DNA of 64,000 nucleotides from JTS-RE37 sp041743425 (GTDB lineage Bacteria > Bacteroidota > Bacteroidia > Flavobacteriales > Flavobacteriaceae). The position numbers and the translations under genes are program-made. The notes beneath the pieces were generated by a model. The model was not told the DNA's origin. It did not search any database and saw only the letters and a program-made list of their open reading frames with translations. The DNA is taken from the NCBI GenBank assembly GCA_041743425.1, contig JBGTMS010000103.1, positions 51,699 to 115,698 of the forward strand, given 5' to 3'. Below are positions 35,721 to 45,247 of this stretch, piece after piece (within the stretch, counting starts at the first letter, position 1; each line of letters opens with the position of its first letter).

Positions 35721-37745
35721 TTAAGGGTAGTTCCTGTTCGGTAATTTCTGAAAGCGTAAGTTCCGCACCCTTCCGGAAGATATCCGACATCCCCTGACCT
35801 TATTTGCCTCATTTCTATCAAAAACGAGTTGCCTGAAGAACCAGGTATCACTTCTGAATACATCTTTTCCAACAGCTTCAAGTTCAATATCACTGTGGCG
35901 GTGATGACGGGCAATGAGTTTGCCATCTATTTCAAGAATCCGATATTCTGTCCCCAGTTCATCGCTGTAATAATTTCCCGGGTATGCTGCAAGTTCACCC
36001 GGAGTCAATGTAAATTCTGCTACCCGGTGTGCATCCATTACTTCCCCACCTTGGGCGAGCTGCATAAGTCGTGAATGGCCATTCGGTTCAGGCAGGAAAG
36101 AGATCACCGCTTCCGTTCCGTCAACCACAAATTCTGCATCTGAAAGAGGTATAAGCGCCATGACTGCCTGTCCCGATACCCGGGCAGACAAGATGCCTTT
36201 TCCAATGGTAATGGTGATAAATAAATCAGGCTCCAACTCATAAGTGCCTACATAGGTTTCCAGGACTTTCTGATCCGGTACCAAGGGAATTGCACGGTTG
36301 GAAACCGAGGCTAAAGGCATGTTTCCAGCAGGAGTTACCTGGAATGCGAATAAGATATCAGCCACCTTGTGAGCCATCCCTGCCGCATCAAATTCAGCGG
36401 CGTTGCTCAGCAGCGCAATACTTACATCCTGCTCAGGATATCGCCCAAAGTAACTTCTGTAGCCGGCATCGGCGCCACCGTGCTGAATTTCTTGTAAACC
36501 ATTGTATTTGCCGGTAAATTGCCCGAGAGCTGAAGAAATACGCGTCCCGTTATTTAATCTCGCCGGGGTGTTCATTTCATTGATCATTTCTATATCCCCT
36601 ACCTTCGGGATTCTGAAATTCAAAGCCCAGTGGCTTATGTCCTCTGCAGTCGTCATCAGACTTGTGGCACCCACTGTAGCGTAATTCAATACGCTTTTTT
36701 TATATCCGGTGCTATCCAGGTAATAGGAATATGCCCGGTTTTTAATCAATTTTTCATGATCATCATAAAAAGAGGTATGATTCATGCGAAGCGGTTCAAA
36801 AATATGCTTTCGTGTAAATTCTGCAAAACTGATACCGCTTACCCTGGCAACCACTTCCGCCAGCAGCGTAAAGCCGGTATTACAATATAAATACTCCTCG
36901 CCGGGCTTAAAATTAAGTTCTCTTTGCAGGCTCATCATTTTTAGAATCTGTTCCCGGGTAATGACATCATCAAGCCGCCACCCGGCCAGGGCCATCAGAT
37001 TCCATTGATCCCGGAGGCCACTGGTATGACTGGCCAGATGTCGCAAGGTGATTTTATCACCAAAATCAGGTAATGAAGGCAGGTAGCTGCGAACGTCATC
37101 ATCAAGGGTCAGTTTCCCTTCCTTCTCCAGAAGCAGCAGGGCAAAAATCGTAAATTGCTTAGAGACTGAAGCAATATGAAAAATGGTTTCCGGAGTGATA
37201 GGGATCCCGTACTCCAGATTGGCCATTCCAAATCCCTTCTTATAAATAACCAATCCTTTGCTGATGACAGCTACCGCCACTCCGGGGTTCTCCTTATTAT
37301 CCCAAGGCAAGAAAAGAGCGTCCAGCCGATCGGTAAGACCTGCAATTTCCGGAACTTTTTTATGTAGCAGTACTTCATAATTTCCGGAAGTTTGCCGAAC
37401 TTCTCTTAACGTTAATTCTATCGAAGGAAAACCTGATGCCGCAGAAGTGAGGGGGATGAACTCAGGGTCAAATCTACCATTAAGACGATTAAATTTCTTT
37501 AATCGGTTCCCATTGGAATCCAACGATGGCGACTTCAGACCAATCCCTTTCTGCTCAAGGCGAAACTGAGCTGTCTCACCTTCATTCAGCCAAATTGTAT
37601 ATGGATGCTTTTGAGCATCTTTAATAGCGGCCCGGATAATTTTCCTACGGTTGTTCAGTGTTCCTATTTCCGTTTGAGCCACTGATGTACTGGGAATGCA
37701 GAACAAATACATAAGGAGCGCTCCAAATTGAATACAGCCATTCAT
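35721..37745 (-). CDS. Secreted serine hydrolase (beta-lactamase family), multi-domain
   Basis: A 674-residue protein with signal peptide (ending SVAQ at 24). An N-terminal beta-rich part (25-135) precedes the beta-lactamase-like domain (about 138-480) with SVSK at 193-196 (SxxK), YCN at 287-289 and a later HGG (QHGGADAGY). A C-terminal domain (about 490-674) has repeated lipocalin-like strands (YVGTYELEPDLFITI, YPGNYYSDELGTEYRI). Such proteins are usually peptidases or esterases with a C-terminal lipocalin. Substrate unknown. Confidence 0.87.
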   Translation of the reverse strand: MNGCIQFGALLMYLFCIPSTSVAQTEIGTLNNRRKIIRAAIKDAQKHPYTIWLNEGETAQFRLEQKGIGLKSPSLDSNGNRLKKFNRLNGRFDPEFIPLTSAASGFPSIELTLREVRQTSGNYEVLLHKKVPEIAGLTDRLDALFLPWDNKENPGVAVAVISKGLVIYKKGFGMANLEYGIPITPETIFHIASVSKQFTIFALLLLEKEGKLTLDDDVRSYLPSLPDFGDKITLRHLASHTSGLRDQWNLMALAGWRLDDVITREQILKMMSLQRELNFKPGEEYLYCNTGFTLLAEVVARVSGISFAEFTRKHIFEPLRMNHTSFYDDHEKLIKNRAYSYYLDSTGYKKSVLNYATVGATSLMTTAEDISHWALNFRIPKVGDIEMINEMNTPARLNNGTRISSALGQFTGKYNGLQEIQHGGADAGYRSYFGRYPEQDVSIALLSNAAEFDAAGMAHKVADILFAFQVTPAGNMPLASVSNRAIPLVPDQKVLETYVGTYELEPDLFITITIGKGILSARVSGQAVMALIPLSDAEFVVDGTEAVISFLPEPNGHSRLMQLAQGGEVMDAHRVAEFTLTPGELAAYPGNYYSDELGTEYRILEIDGKLIARHHRHSDIELEAVGKDVFRSDTWFFRQLVFDRNEANKVRGCRISSGRVRNLRFQKLPNRNYP

Positions 37746-37764
37746 AGTCTGGTGACTTTTTTAC

Positions 37765-37804
37765 TTAAATGGGAGAGGAAGATATAAACCCCACCTCCAT
37801 TTAA
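37765..37804. repeat. Imperfect inverted repeat upstream of the serine hydrolase
   Basis: TTAAATGG (37765-37772) and CCATTTAA (37797-37804) are exact complements separated by 24 bases, with inner partial complementarity (GAGAGG against CCACCTC). It sits in the leader region of the serine hydrolase gene, 20 bases from its start, and could be an operator or a leader hairpin. Confidence 0.35.
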
Positions 37805-37880
37805 ATGTAGTCAAAATGTTGCTACATTCCGGATTTGCCAACCATCGCCCATCAGGCAGGTTTTATTTGACAGCATTGCG

Positions 37881-39353
37881 CTATCTGCTGTAATTCGGAG
37901 ATTCGTTGGTGATGGTGACATCATGAGGATGTCCTTCAGCTATCCCGCTGGAAGTGATTTTTATAAATCGGCCATGCTCTTTTAAGCTGGCAATATCTGC
38001 GGCACCGCAATATCCCATTCCGGCCCTTAGCCCACCCACAAACTGGTGGATACTTTCAAACAGATCTCCTTTATAAGGCACGCGTCCGACAATTCCCTCT
38101 GGTACCAATTTCTTGATATCGTCCTCCACATCCTGAAAATAGCGGTCTTTACTTCCCTCCTTCATGGCTTCCACAGAACCCATTCCGCGGTACGATTTAA
38201 ATTTTCGCCCTTCATAAATGATCGTTTCGCCGGGAGACTCCCTGGTGCCTGCAAGCAGTGATCCCAGCATGACGCTGTCTGCCCCGGCGGCGATTGCCTT
38301 TGGAATATCTCCGGTATACCGTATCCCGCCGTCAGCGATGACCGGCACACCGCTGCCCTTTATGGCGGCCGCCACCTCAAGTACTGCTGAAAATTGTGGA
38401 AAACCGACGCCAGCCACGACTCTGGTAGTACAGATCGATCCGGGCCCAATTCCGACCTTTACGGCATCTGCCCCGGCATCAACCAGGTATCTGGCGGCCT
38501 CTCCTGTAGCAATATTTCCTACAACAATATCCAGACCAGGGAAGGTATCCTTTACTTTTCTCAACAACATTGCCACGCTTTTGGTATGCCCATGCGCGGT
38601 ATCTATAACAACCGCATCAACCCCAGCTTTGACCAGAGCATCGGCTCTTTCGAGGGCATCAGGAGTAACTCCGATGGCCGCGGCGACACGCAACCTGCCA
38701 TACATATCCTTATTGGCAATTGGTTTTTGGGAGAGTTTTGTAATATCCCTGAAGGTAATCAGGCCCACCAGTACATTGTTAATGTTGACCACCGGAAGTT
38801 TTTCTATTTTGTTCTGCTGAAGTATCCCTTCTGCTTGTTCCAGGGAAGTACCTTCTGCAACTGTTACGAGATTTTCCGAGGTCATTACCTCGGAAATGGG
38901 GCGGTTATTGTTCTTCTCAAAACGCAGATCCCTGTTGGTGACGATGCCGATCAGTTTTTTATCGGAATCCACGATTGGAATACCTCCAATACTGAATTCT
39001 TTCATGCTGGCCTTCGCATGACGGACCAGTGAGTTGAGGGGGAGTGTCACTGGATCTATGATCATTCCACTCTCGGCGCGTTTTACTTTCCTCACCTTGG
39101 TGGCCTGCTGTTCAATCCCCATGTTCTTATGCAATACCCCTATACCACCCTCCTGTGCTATAGCAATGGCCATTTGTGACTCTGTTACCGTGTCCATGGC
39201 GGCCGAGACTATTGGTACATTAAGACGAATGTTTCGGGTAAACCTGGTTTGAATATTTACTTCCCTGGGAAGAATTTCAGAATAGGCAGGAACAAGGAGT
39301 ACATCATCATACGTAAGACCTTCTCCAAGAATTTTATTTAGGTGGGCTTCCAT
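37881..39353 (-). CDS. guaB: IMP dehydrogenase
   Basis: Oxidises IMP to XMP, the committed step of guanine nucleotide synthesis. The 490-residue TIM barrel is interrupted by a CBS pair (about 95-210). The catalytic cysteine is C308 in GPGSICTTR. IADGGIRYTGDI and MLGSLLAGTRESPGE and the flap with GRKFKSYRGMGSVEAM follow. Full length and single gene. Confidence 0.98.
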   Translation of the reverse strand: MEAHLNKILGEGLTYDDVLLVPAYSEILPREVNIQTRFTRNIRLNVPIVSAAMDTVTESQMAIAIAQEGGIGVLHKNMGIEQQATKVRKVKRAESGMIIDPVTLPLNSLVRHAKASMKEFSIGGIPIVDSDKKLIGIVTNRDLRFEKNNNRPISEVMTSENLVTVAEGTSLEQAEGILQQNKIEKLPVVNINNVLVGLITFRDITKLSQKPIANKDMYGRLRVAAAIGVTPDALERADALVKAGVDAVVIDTAHGHTKSVAMLLRKVKDTFPGLDIVVGNIATGEAARYLVDAGADAVKVGIGPGSICTTRVVAGVGFPQFSAVLEVAAAIKGSGVPVIADGGIRYTGDIPKAIAAGADSVMLGSLLAGTRESPGETIIYEGRKFKSYRGMGSVEAMKEGSKDRYFQDVEDDIKKLVPEGIVGRVPYKGDLFESIHQFVGGLRAGMGYCGAADIASLKEHGRFIKITSSGIAEGHPHDVTITNESPNYSR

Positions 39354-39376
39354 CGCAATTAAGGATTAATTGCGTG

Positions 39377-39384
39377 CAAATATA
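39377..39384 (-). promoter_or_regulatory. Candidate -7 element for guaB
   Basis: TATATTTG fits TAnnTTTG, 23 bases upstream of the guaB ATG. An imperfect inverted repeat TGCGTGC / GCACACGCA (39371-39410) encloses it, so it may also be regulated. Confidence 0.4.
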
Positions 39385-39581
39385 GGTATTTTAATGCACA
39401 CGCAGCACCACTTAATTATCTGATTTTTTTAAGTTTAACTGAAAATTACCTGCCAACGCAGGCCGGAGGAAGCAGTGTTATCCGTAGTTCTATGTCGCCC
39501 CCTCCGAATATTGCAGGTCCGCTTTGCAGCTGAGCCATCTGTCAGAGATACCTTTCTTATCTACTATAATTCGGCCACTTG

Positions 39582-40448
39582 CTAGCTATATTTGGCAAAG
39601 ACCGAGGACGCTTCGTCGTATGCCGTATTAAATTCACCGGGCGAAATGGTCGTGGGCTGGTCCATTTCTTTTAGATAACGAAGTATATTCTCGGTTGGCA
39701 TATTTCCTGTGAGTTCGTCTTTGGCCATAGGACAGCCACCGAAGCCCTGGATGGCCCCGTCAAACCTTCTGCATCCCGCAGTGAATGCTGCATCCATCTT
39801 TTCGTGCCATTTCTGAGGTGTTGTATGAAGGTGAGCACCAAACTCAATATCAGGGTAAGCAGGGATTAAATGGGTAAACAGATAGCTGATAACCTCAGGA
39901 GTAGAACTTCCAATAGTATCCGACAGCGACAAAATCCGAACGCCCATGGATGCCAGTTTTTCTGTCCATTCGCCGACCACCGACACATCCCACGGATCCC
40001 CGTAAGGATTTCCAAACCCCATGGAAATATAGGTGACCACTTCCTTCCCGGCATCCTGAGCAAGTAAAAGTATATCACGGAGAAGTTCCGTGGACTCAGC
40101 GATGGTCTTATGAGTATTTCTCATCTGAAAATTTTCCGAGATAGAAAAAGGGTAACCCAGGTAATGGATATGTTTCAGCGAAATGGCATCCTGGGCGCCC
40201 CGAAGATTAGCTACTATGGCCAGAAGTTTGCTTCTGGATCCTGAAAGGTTCAGCTGGGAGAGGACTTCCGCTGAATCAGCCATTTGCGGGATGGCTCTGG
40301 GAGACACAAAACTTCCGAAATCAATGGTTTCGAATCCGCATTTCAGTAGGCTTTGAAGGTATCTGACTTTAACCGCTGTCGGAATAAACACCCTGATACC
40401 CTGCATGGCATCTCTCGGACATTCAATGATTTTAATTTTGTCAGACAT
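39582..40448 (-). CDS. Hydroxymethylglutaryl-CoA lyase
   Basis: TIM-barrel lyase splitting HMG-CoA into acetoacetate and acetyl-CoA, the last step of leucine breakdown. Active-site features in 288 residues are R12-D13 in CPRDAMQG, the metal histidines HLH at 206-208 and catalytic C239 in GFGGCPMA. The canonical IVEVGPRDGLQNE has become IIECPRDAMQG but keeps R and D. No other leucine-catabolism genes are adjacent. Confidence 0.9.
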   Translation of the reverse strand: MSDKIKIIECPRDAMQGIRVFIPTAVKVRYLQSLLKCGFETIDFGSFVSPRAIPQMADSAEVLSQLNLSGSRSKLLAIVANLRGAQDAISLKHIHYLGYPFSISENFQMRNTHKTIAESTELLRDILLLAQDAGKEVVTYISMGFGNPYGDPWDVSVVGEWTEKLASMGVRILSLSDTIGSSTPEVISYLFTHLIPAYPDIEFGAHLHTTPQKWHEKMDAAFTAGCRRFDGAIQGFGGCPMAKDELTGNMPTENILRYLKEMDQPTTISPGEFNTAYDEASSVFAKYS

Positions 40449-40508
40449 CCTTTAGAGCATTGACAAATTCTTTTGTTTCAGCCTGCGATTTGCAATGTAA
40501 AATTACCA

Positions 40509-41132
40509 CTATTTATCTGATATCAGCAGATAGATGCCAATACCCGCGAAGACAAGTACCTGGAACCATTTCAACGCTTTTGCGATTCCCGCGGACCGCA
40601 GATACCCGGAAATAGCCGCGGATAAAATCGCGATTAACGAAAAAATAATCGCGGTTATCATCATAAATATGAAGCCGAGGACAAAAAATTGTACAACGGT
40701 TGATATCTCCCTGCTGAAAAGAAATCCCGGGAAAAAAGCAAGAAAAAAAATGGCCACCTTTGGATTTAGCACATTCATTATAAAGCCTTGTCTTAATAAG
40801 GTCAAGGGAGTTCTTTTTAAAGATCTGCTATCTTCAAGGCTTAGGGTTGATGGGCTTCGGGTTACACGGTAAGCGAGGTAAAAAAGATAGAGTGCTCCGA
40901 ACAATTTAATGACAAAGAAAAGGTGCTTACTTTCATTGATGATTGCTGAGACCCCGAAAGCAAGCAGTGAAGTATGCACCAGGCAACCAGCAACAAGCCC
41001 CGCGGTGGTTGCCAAACCAGCTTTTTTTCCATTTACTATACTCAGTGAAAGCACTAACAGATTATCGGGTCCCGGGGAGAGGGTCAGGGCTGTAGTGGCC
41101 AGTATAAAAGCTGCAAGTATTTCCAAATTCAT
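40509..41132 (-). CDS. LysE/RhtB family amino-acid exporter
   Basis: A 207-residue membrane protein with about six hydrophobic segments. The family marks are LSPGPDNLLVLSLSIVNGKKAGLATTAGLVAGCLVHT near the N-terminus and GFIMNVLNPKVAIFFLAFFPGF in the middle. Members export lysine, threonine, homoserine lactone or related compounds. The gene lies 60 bases upstream of, and in the same direction as, the HMG-CoA lyase. The substrate cannot be deduced. Confidence 0.9.
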   Translation of the reverse strand: MNLEILAAFILATTALTLSPGPDNLLVLSLSIVNGKKAGLATTAGLVAGCLVHTSLLAFGVSAIINESKHLFFVIKLFGALYLFYLAYRVTRSPSTLSLEDSRSLKRTPLTLLRQGFIMNVLNPKVAIFFLAFFPGFLFSREISTVVQFFVLGFIFMMITAIIFSLIAILSAAISGYLRSAGIAKALKWFQVLVFAGIGIYLLISDK

Positions 41133-41248
41133 ATCGGTTCCAAATGGGTTCTCGGATACTGGGGGTAAAAATAAACTGTTTCCTTTACATGACCGATTGA
41201 ATCCTTTAAAGATGGTGTCTTTTTCATATCTTACGGAAATTTTTAATT

Positions 41249-41671
41249 ATGACCCTGGCAAGAATCGCCACCCTCCTTTTGGTGGCAACTATCGCAGTAA
41301 GTTTTACAAAGGCAGATATGGATCAGTCGCAGCGTACAAAGCAAAAAAACAGGAGTACTCAGGAAGACAGTCTGTTGAGACATGTGGTGCTATTTAAATT
41401 TAAGGAAGATTCCCCTTCTCAGGCTATCGAGGAAATAAAAAATGCATTTAGCAAGTTACCATCTAATATCCCAGAGGTTTACGCTTATGAATGGGGGCTC
41501 AATAATAGTCCTGAAGGTCTGAACAAAGACTTTACGCATTGTTTTCTGGTCACCTTTAAGAGCGAGGAGGATAGGGCCGTATACCTTCCTCATCCTGATC
41601 ACATGGCCTTCGTAGAACTGCTCAAACCCCACCTGGCCGACGTTCTGGTCGTCGATTACTGGAGTAAATAG
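41249..41671 (+). CDS. Dabb (stress-responsive alpha/beta barrel) domain protein
   Basis: A 140-residue protein. The Dabb ferredoxin-like domain covers about 45-138: LLRHVVLFKFKEDSPSQAIEEI, then AYEWGLNNSPEGLNKDFTHCFLVTFKSEEDRAVYLPHPDHMAFVE and VLVVDYW. The first 20 residues (IATLLLVATIAVSFTKA) resemble a signal peptide, so this copy may be exported, which is seen in some Bacteroidota. Function unknown; the domain often dimerises. Confidence 0.87.
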   Translation: MTLARIATLLLVATIAVSFTKADMDQSQRTKQKNRSTQEDSLLRHVVLFKFKEDSPSQAIEEIKNAFSKLPSNIPEVYAYEWGLNNSPEGLNKDFTHCFLVTFKSEEDRAVYLPHPDHMAFVELLKPHLADVLVVDYWSK

Positions 41672-41711
41672 GCCTGCAGTCCCGCCGAATACCAAAGTGA
41701 GAAGATACATT

Positions 41712-42770
41712 TTAAGAAATCGGAGGTTTACTGTTTTCTTTCATTAAAATGGCCTTATTGATCCTTCGAACAAGGCCGGGACCTTCATATACAAAGCCGG
41801 TCCATAGTTGGATCAGATCGGCTCCGGCCCCAAGTTTTTCCATAGCATCTTCAGGGGAATGAATACCACCCACCCCTATGATTGGAAAGGCTTTATTGCT
41901 CTTTTCTGCCAAAAATCGAATCACCTCAGTACTCCGGTTTTTCAGCGGAATACCGCTCAGGCCACCACTTTCTTTGGAAAGCAGGGTATTTCCATGTAAC
42001 TCAGACCTGGAAATTGTTGTATTCGTAGCAATAACGCCATCGGTTCCGGTAGAAGCGATGATATCGATTATATCCAGTAACTGTTCTTCGGACAGATCGG
42101 GGGATATTTTCAGGAGAATGGGTTTTTCCCTCATTTTCCGGGCCGCAGCGAGCAGTCTGCTCTCCTTTTTAAGGGCTTGAAGCAATTCTGACAGTGGCTC
42201 CTTTTCCTGAAGTTCCCTAAGTCCGGGGGTGTTTGGAGAGCTGACATTGATCACAAAATAGTCGACATGGTCATACAACGCCCGCAGGCATTTCAGGTAA
42301 TCATCCAGGGCTCCGTTATTTGGCGTTGTTTTATTCTTGCCGATATTTCCTCCGACCAGGACCCGGTGACTTTTTCTAAGATTTTCAACGGCTAAGGAAA
42401 CGCCCTTATTATTAAAGCCCATTCTGTTGATGATGGCATGGTCCTGGCGAAGACGAAACAGTCTCGGCCGGGCGTTTCCTGCCTGAGGTTCAGGGGTGAC
42501 GGTACCTATCTCGATAAAACCAAAGCCAAAATCGGAGAGTTCATTGAACAACGCAGCATTCTTGTCAAATCCGGCGGCAAGTCCCACCGGATTCTCGAAT
42601 CGTAAACCAAAAACCTCCTTTTGCAGTGCCGGGTGCCGCATGAAGTAATACTTCCGAACGAGCCTGCCGATCCCCAAAACGGAAAGGATACGAATAAGGG
42701 TAAAGGAAAAATGGTGTACTTTTTCGGCTTCGAACAGGAAGAGCAGAGGCCGGATCAGGAACTTGTACAT
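41712..42770 (-). CDS. pyrD: Dihydroorotate dehydrogenase (quinone), class 2
   Basis: FMN enzyme of pyrimidine synthesis using membrane quinone as acceptor. The class 2 type is shown by the N-terminal amphipathic membrane segment (YKFLIRPLLFLFEAEKVHHFSFTLIRIL), AAGFDKNA, the catalytic NVSSPNTPGL (serine at about 178), LKISPDLS, ATNTT and GGLSG. 352 residues is normal. It converges on the Dabb gene. Confidence 0.97.
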   Translation of the reverse strand: MYKFLIRPLLFLFEAEKVHHFSFTLIRILSVLGIGRLVRKYYFMRHPALQKEVFGLRFENPVGLAAGFDKNAALFNELSDFGFGFIEIGTVTPEPQAGNARPRLFRLRQDHAIINRMGFNNKGVSLAVENLRKSHRVLVGGNIGKNKTTPNNGALDDYLKCLRALYDHVDYFVINVSSPNTPGLRELQEKEPLSELLQALKKESRLLAAARKMREKPILLKISPDLSEEQLLDIIDIIASTGTDGVIATNTTISRSELHGNTLLSKESGGLSGIPLKNRSTEVIRFLAEKSNKAFPIIGVGGIHSPEDAMEKLGAGADLIQLWTGFVYEGPGLVRRINKAILMKENSKPPIS

Positions 42771-42790
42771 TGCTTTTAAAGAAGTTTTGG

Positions 42791-42798
42791 CAAAAGTA
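42791..42798 (-). promoter_or_regulatory. Candidate -7 element for pyrD
   Basis: TACTTTTG on the minus strand fits TAnnTTTG, 20 bases upstream of the ATG at 42770. The -33 TTG is not evident. Confidence 0.4.
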
Positions 42799-42854
42799 CG
42801 AACTTCGATGGGGAATAGTGCCGGGATTAGAATATCATGCTTCGCGGGCCGGAC

Positions 42855-43301
42855 TTATTCCGGGTCGGACGATTCGTCAGAAGACAAGATCGGGGTGAGC
42901 GGTTTCCGGAGGGCCTCAGCACAGAGTTCTACATACCGCTGGTATTGCTTTTCATTGAAGATTCCAAGAACCCTTCGGTCATAGTTGAGGGAAAGGTGGA
43001 TCAGGCGGTCTTTTAAGACCTTGTATTTTTCAGCTAATGTCAGCATTTCCTCCTGATTAGACTGAGGATGGGTATCGAACAGGACCTTGATCTCATCTTC
43101 TATCAGTTTACTTTCCATTCCAAGCTCCCCGATCCAAACTTCCATTTGCTGAAGCTGGGATGCATTTAGCTGAAATACATCCGTGATGACCTGAGTGTCC
43201 TTTCCTCCTACCCCGAGTGTACAATGCTCCATTTGAGCCGGGGCTGAAAGGGTGCCGCAGAATAAAATCACTACTAGAAGATAAAATGTCCTGGTAACCA
43301 T
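42855..43301 (-). CDS. Small exported helical protein of unknown function
   Basis: A 148-residue protein with a signal peptide (FYLLVVILFCGTLSAPAQ). The mature part is helical: FQLNASQLQQMEVWIGELGM, then a second long helix SNQEEMLTLAEKYKVLKDRLIHL and GIFNEKQYQRYVELC. The layout recalls Spy/CpxP-type periplasmic chaperones (LNxTxxQ... LTxxQ motifs), but the match is loose and no envelope-stress genes are nearby. It precedes pyrD in the same direction, with an 84-base gap. Confidence 0.65.
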   Translation of the reverse strand: MVTRTFYLLVVILFCGTLSAPAQMEHCTLGVGGKDTQVITDVFQLNASQLQQMEVWIGELGMESKLIEDEIKVLFDTHPQSNQEEMLTLAEKYKVLKDRLIHLSLNYDRRVLGIFNEKQYQRYVELCAEALRKPLTPILSSDESSDPE

Positions 43302-43371
43302 TGGATACTGATGAATTTTGTAATTAAAATACCAAGTATATAAACTGTATTTTTAGCTAAAAATTATATGG

Positions 43372-44601
43372 ATGCAGCAGATTATAGATAGATTTATAAG
43401 TTATGTGACCATAGATACCCAAAGTGATCCGGGTTCCCCCGACACTCCGAGTACCAACAAACAGTGGGATCTCGCCAAAAAACTTAGCGATGAGCTCCTT
43501 AAAATGGGGTTGGAAGAAGTGACACTGGACGAAAAGTCCTATGTGATGGCAAGCCTGCCGGCCAATGTCCCCGGTGATATCCCGACCATCGGATTTATAG
43601 CGCATTTTGATACTTCTCCGGACTATTCGGGAAAAGGGGTATCTCCAAGAGTGGTTGAGCACTATGACGGAAATCAGATCATTCTTAAGCAGGAACCTGA
43701 AATAATTCTATCTCCCGATTATTTTCCCGAGTTACAACAATACAAAGGCCAAACCCTCATTGTTACGGATGGCACTACCTTGCTGGGCGCAGATGATAAG
43801 GCGGGAATTACGGAAATTATGGAGGCGATGCTCTACTTAAAGAACCATCCCGAAATTGCACATGGGCGCATCCGTATCTGTTTTACCCCTGACGAGGAAA
43901 TTGGTCGTGGAGCCCACCATTTTGACGTAGAGAAATTCGGTGCATCATGGGCCTATACCATGGATGGAGGGGCTGTCGGGGAATTGGAATATGAAAATTT
44001 CAATGCTGCCTCTGCAAAAGTGACTATTCAGGGACGAGGCGTACACCCGGGTCATGCAAAGGGAAAGATGGTTAATGCAATCAATGTATTATACGACTTT
44101 ATGTCCCGCATGCCGCGAAGTGAAGTCCCTGAAAAAACCTGGCGAAGGGAGGGATTTTTCCATGTCCACCATGTGCGGGGAGAAATCGAAACAGCCGGAA
44201 TGGAACTGATTATCCGGGACCATGACCAAAAGCGGTTTGAAACCAGAAAAGAATTGTTAACCGCCATAGCAGGTGATCTGACAATAGAATACGGCGAAAT
44301 CATCACCCTCGAAATTCATGACCAATACTACAATATGAAGGAAAAAGTAGTTCCCGTCTTTCATATTGTAGAAATAGCTGCGGAGGCGATGAAGGCAGTT
44401 GGCATTGAACCTGTCGTTCAACCAATTCGTGGTGGTACGGATGGTTCTCAGCTGAGTTTTAAGGGACTACCATGTCCAAATATCTTTGCCGGGGGACATA
44501 ATTTTCACGGAAAATATGAATTTATTGCTGCGGAAAGTATGGAGAAAGCTGTGGAAGTTATTGTAAAAATTTGCGAAATTACCGCGGAGAAATATCGATG
44601 A
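43372..44601 (+). CDS. pepT: Peptidase T (aminotripeptidase)
   Basis: M20B metallopeptidase removing the N-terminal residue of tripeptides in the cytoplasm. 409 residues; zinc ligands are the H in IAHFDTS, the D in LGADDKAG, E in DEEIGRGA, D in DGGAVGELEYE and the late H in GGHNFHGKYEF. ATG at 43372 or 43368 is possible. The stop TGA overlaps the ATG of the next gene (ATGA), indicating coupling. Confidence 0.96.
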   Translation: MQQIIDRFISYVTIDTQSDPGSPDTPSTNKQWDLAKKLSDELLKMGLEEVTLDEKSYVMASLPANVPGDIPTIGFIAHFDTSPDYSGKGVSPRVVEHYDGNQIILKQEPEIILSPDYFPELQQYKGQTLIVTDGTTLLGADDKAGITEIMEAMLYLKNHPEIAHGRIRICFTPDEEIGRGAHHFDVEKFGASWAYTMDGGAVGELEYENFNAASAKVTIQGRGVHPGHAKGKMVNAINVLYDFMSRMPRSEVPEKTWRREGFFHVHHVRGEIETAGMELIIRDHDQKRFETRKELLTAIAGDLTIEYGEIITLEIHDQYYNMKEKVVPVFHIVEIAAEAMKAVGIEPVVQPIRGGTDGSQLSFKGLPCPNIFAGGHNFHGKYEFIAAESMEKAVEVIVKICEITAEKYR

Positions 44602-45200
44602 ACATGACCTCTGACAAAAAAATTGAAGCCTATTTTGCCCTGGAACACCCCTTACGGGAAGCCATCTGCGTCCTGCGGGAAATTGCCGGGAAAACATCGG
44701 CCGTGGTCACCTTTAAATGGGGAGTTCCTGTTTATACCATCAACAACAAGAATATTTTCGCCATCCTGCGATTTAAATCCCATTTTGTCATTTGGTTTTA
44801 TAACGGGGTCTACCTGACAGATCCTAAGAAAGTGCTTGAAAACGCTCAGGACGGCAAGACCAAGGCCATGCGTCACTGGAAATTCTACCGGGAAATTGAG
44901 ATTGATCGGGCCGGGGTCCTCGCGTATTTCGAAGAAGCTATTGAAAATCAGGTAAAAGGAAGGGAATGGAAGCCGGAGAGGAAATCAAAAGCGATGGTAC
45001 CACCTCCGATGCTTTCGCTGGCTCTTGATCAAAATCAAGCAATAAAAGAGGCTTTCGACAAGCTGACTTCTTATAAAAAAAGGGAGTATTGTGAATTTAT
45101 TTCAGAGGCCAAATTAGCAAAAACAAGAAAATCCCGTCTGGAAAAGATACTCCCAATGATTTCGAAGGGAGTGGGTCTTAACGATAAGTACAAAACCTGA
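44598..45200 (+). CDS. DUF1801/YdeI (OmdA-associated) family protein
   Basis: A 200-residue cytoplasmic protein. Residues about 3-110 form the DUF1801 domain (SAVVTFKWGVPVYTINNKNIFAIL and FYNGVYLTDPKKVL), followed by the YdeI-type C-terminal segment KEAFDKLTSYKKREYCEFISEAKLAKTRKSRLEKIL (bacteriocin-protection-like). The start at 44598 is chosen because it overlaps the pepT stop codon (ATGA). Function not established. Confidence 0.85.
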   Translation: MNMTSDKKIEAYFALEHPLREAICVLREIAGKTSAVVTFKWGVPVYTINNKNIFAILRFKSHFVIWFYNGVYLTDPKKVLENAQDGKTKAMRHWKFYREIEIDRAGVLAYFEEAIENQVKGREWKPERKSKAMVPPPMLSLALDQNQAIKEAFDKLTSYKKREYCEFISEAKLAKTRKSRLEKILPMISKGVGLNDKYKT

Positions 45201-45247
45201 GCAGTCGGATTGCTGTCATCCCAGGCCCGGTTATATCACATACCGAT

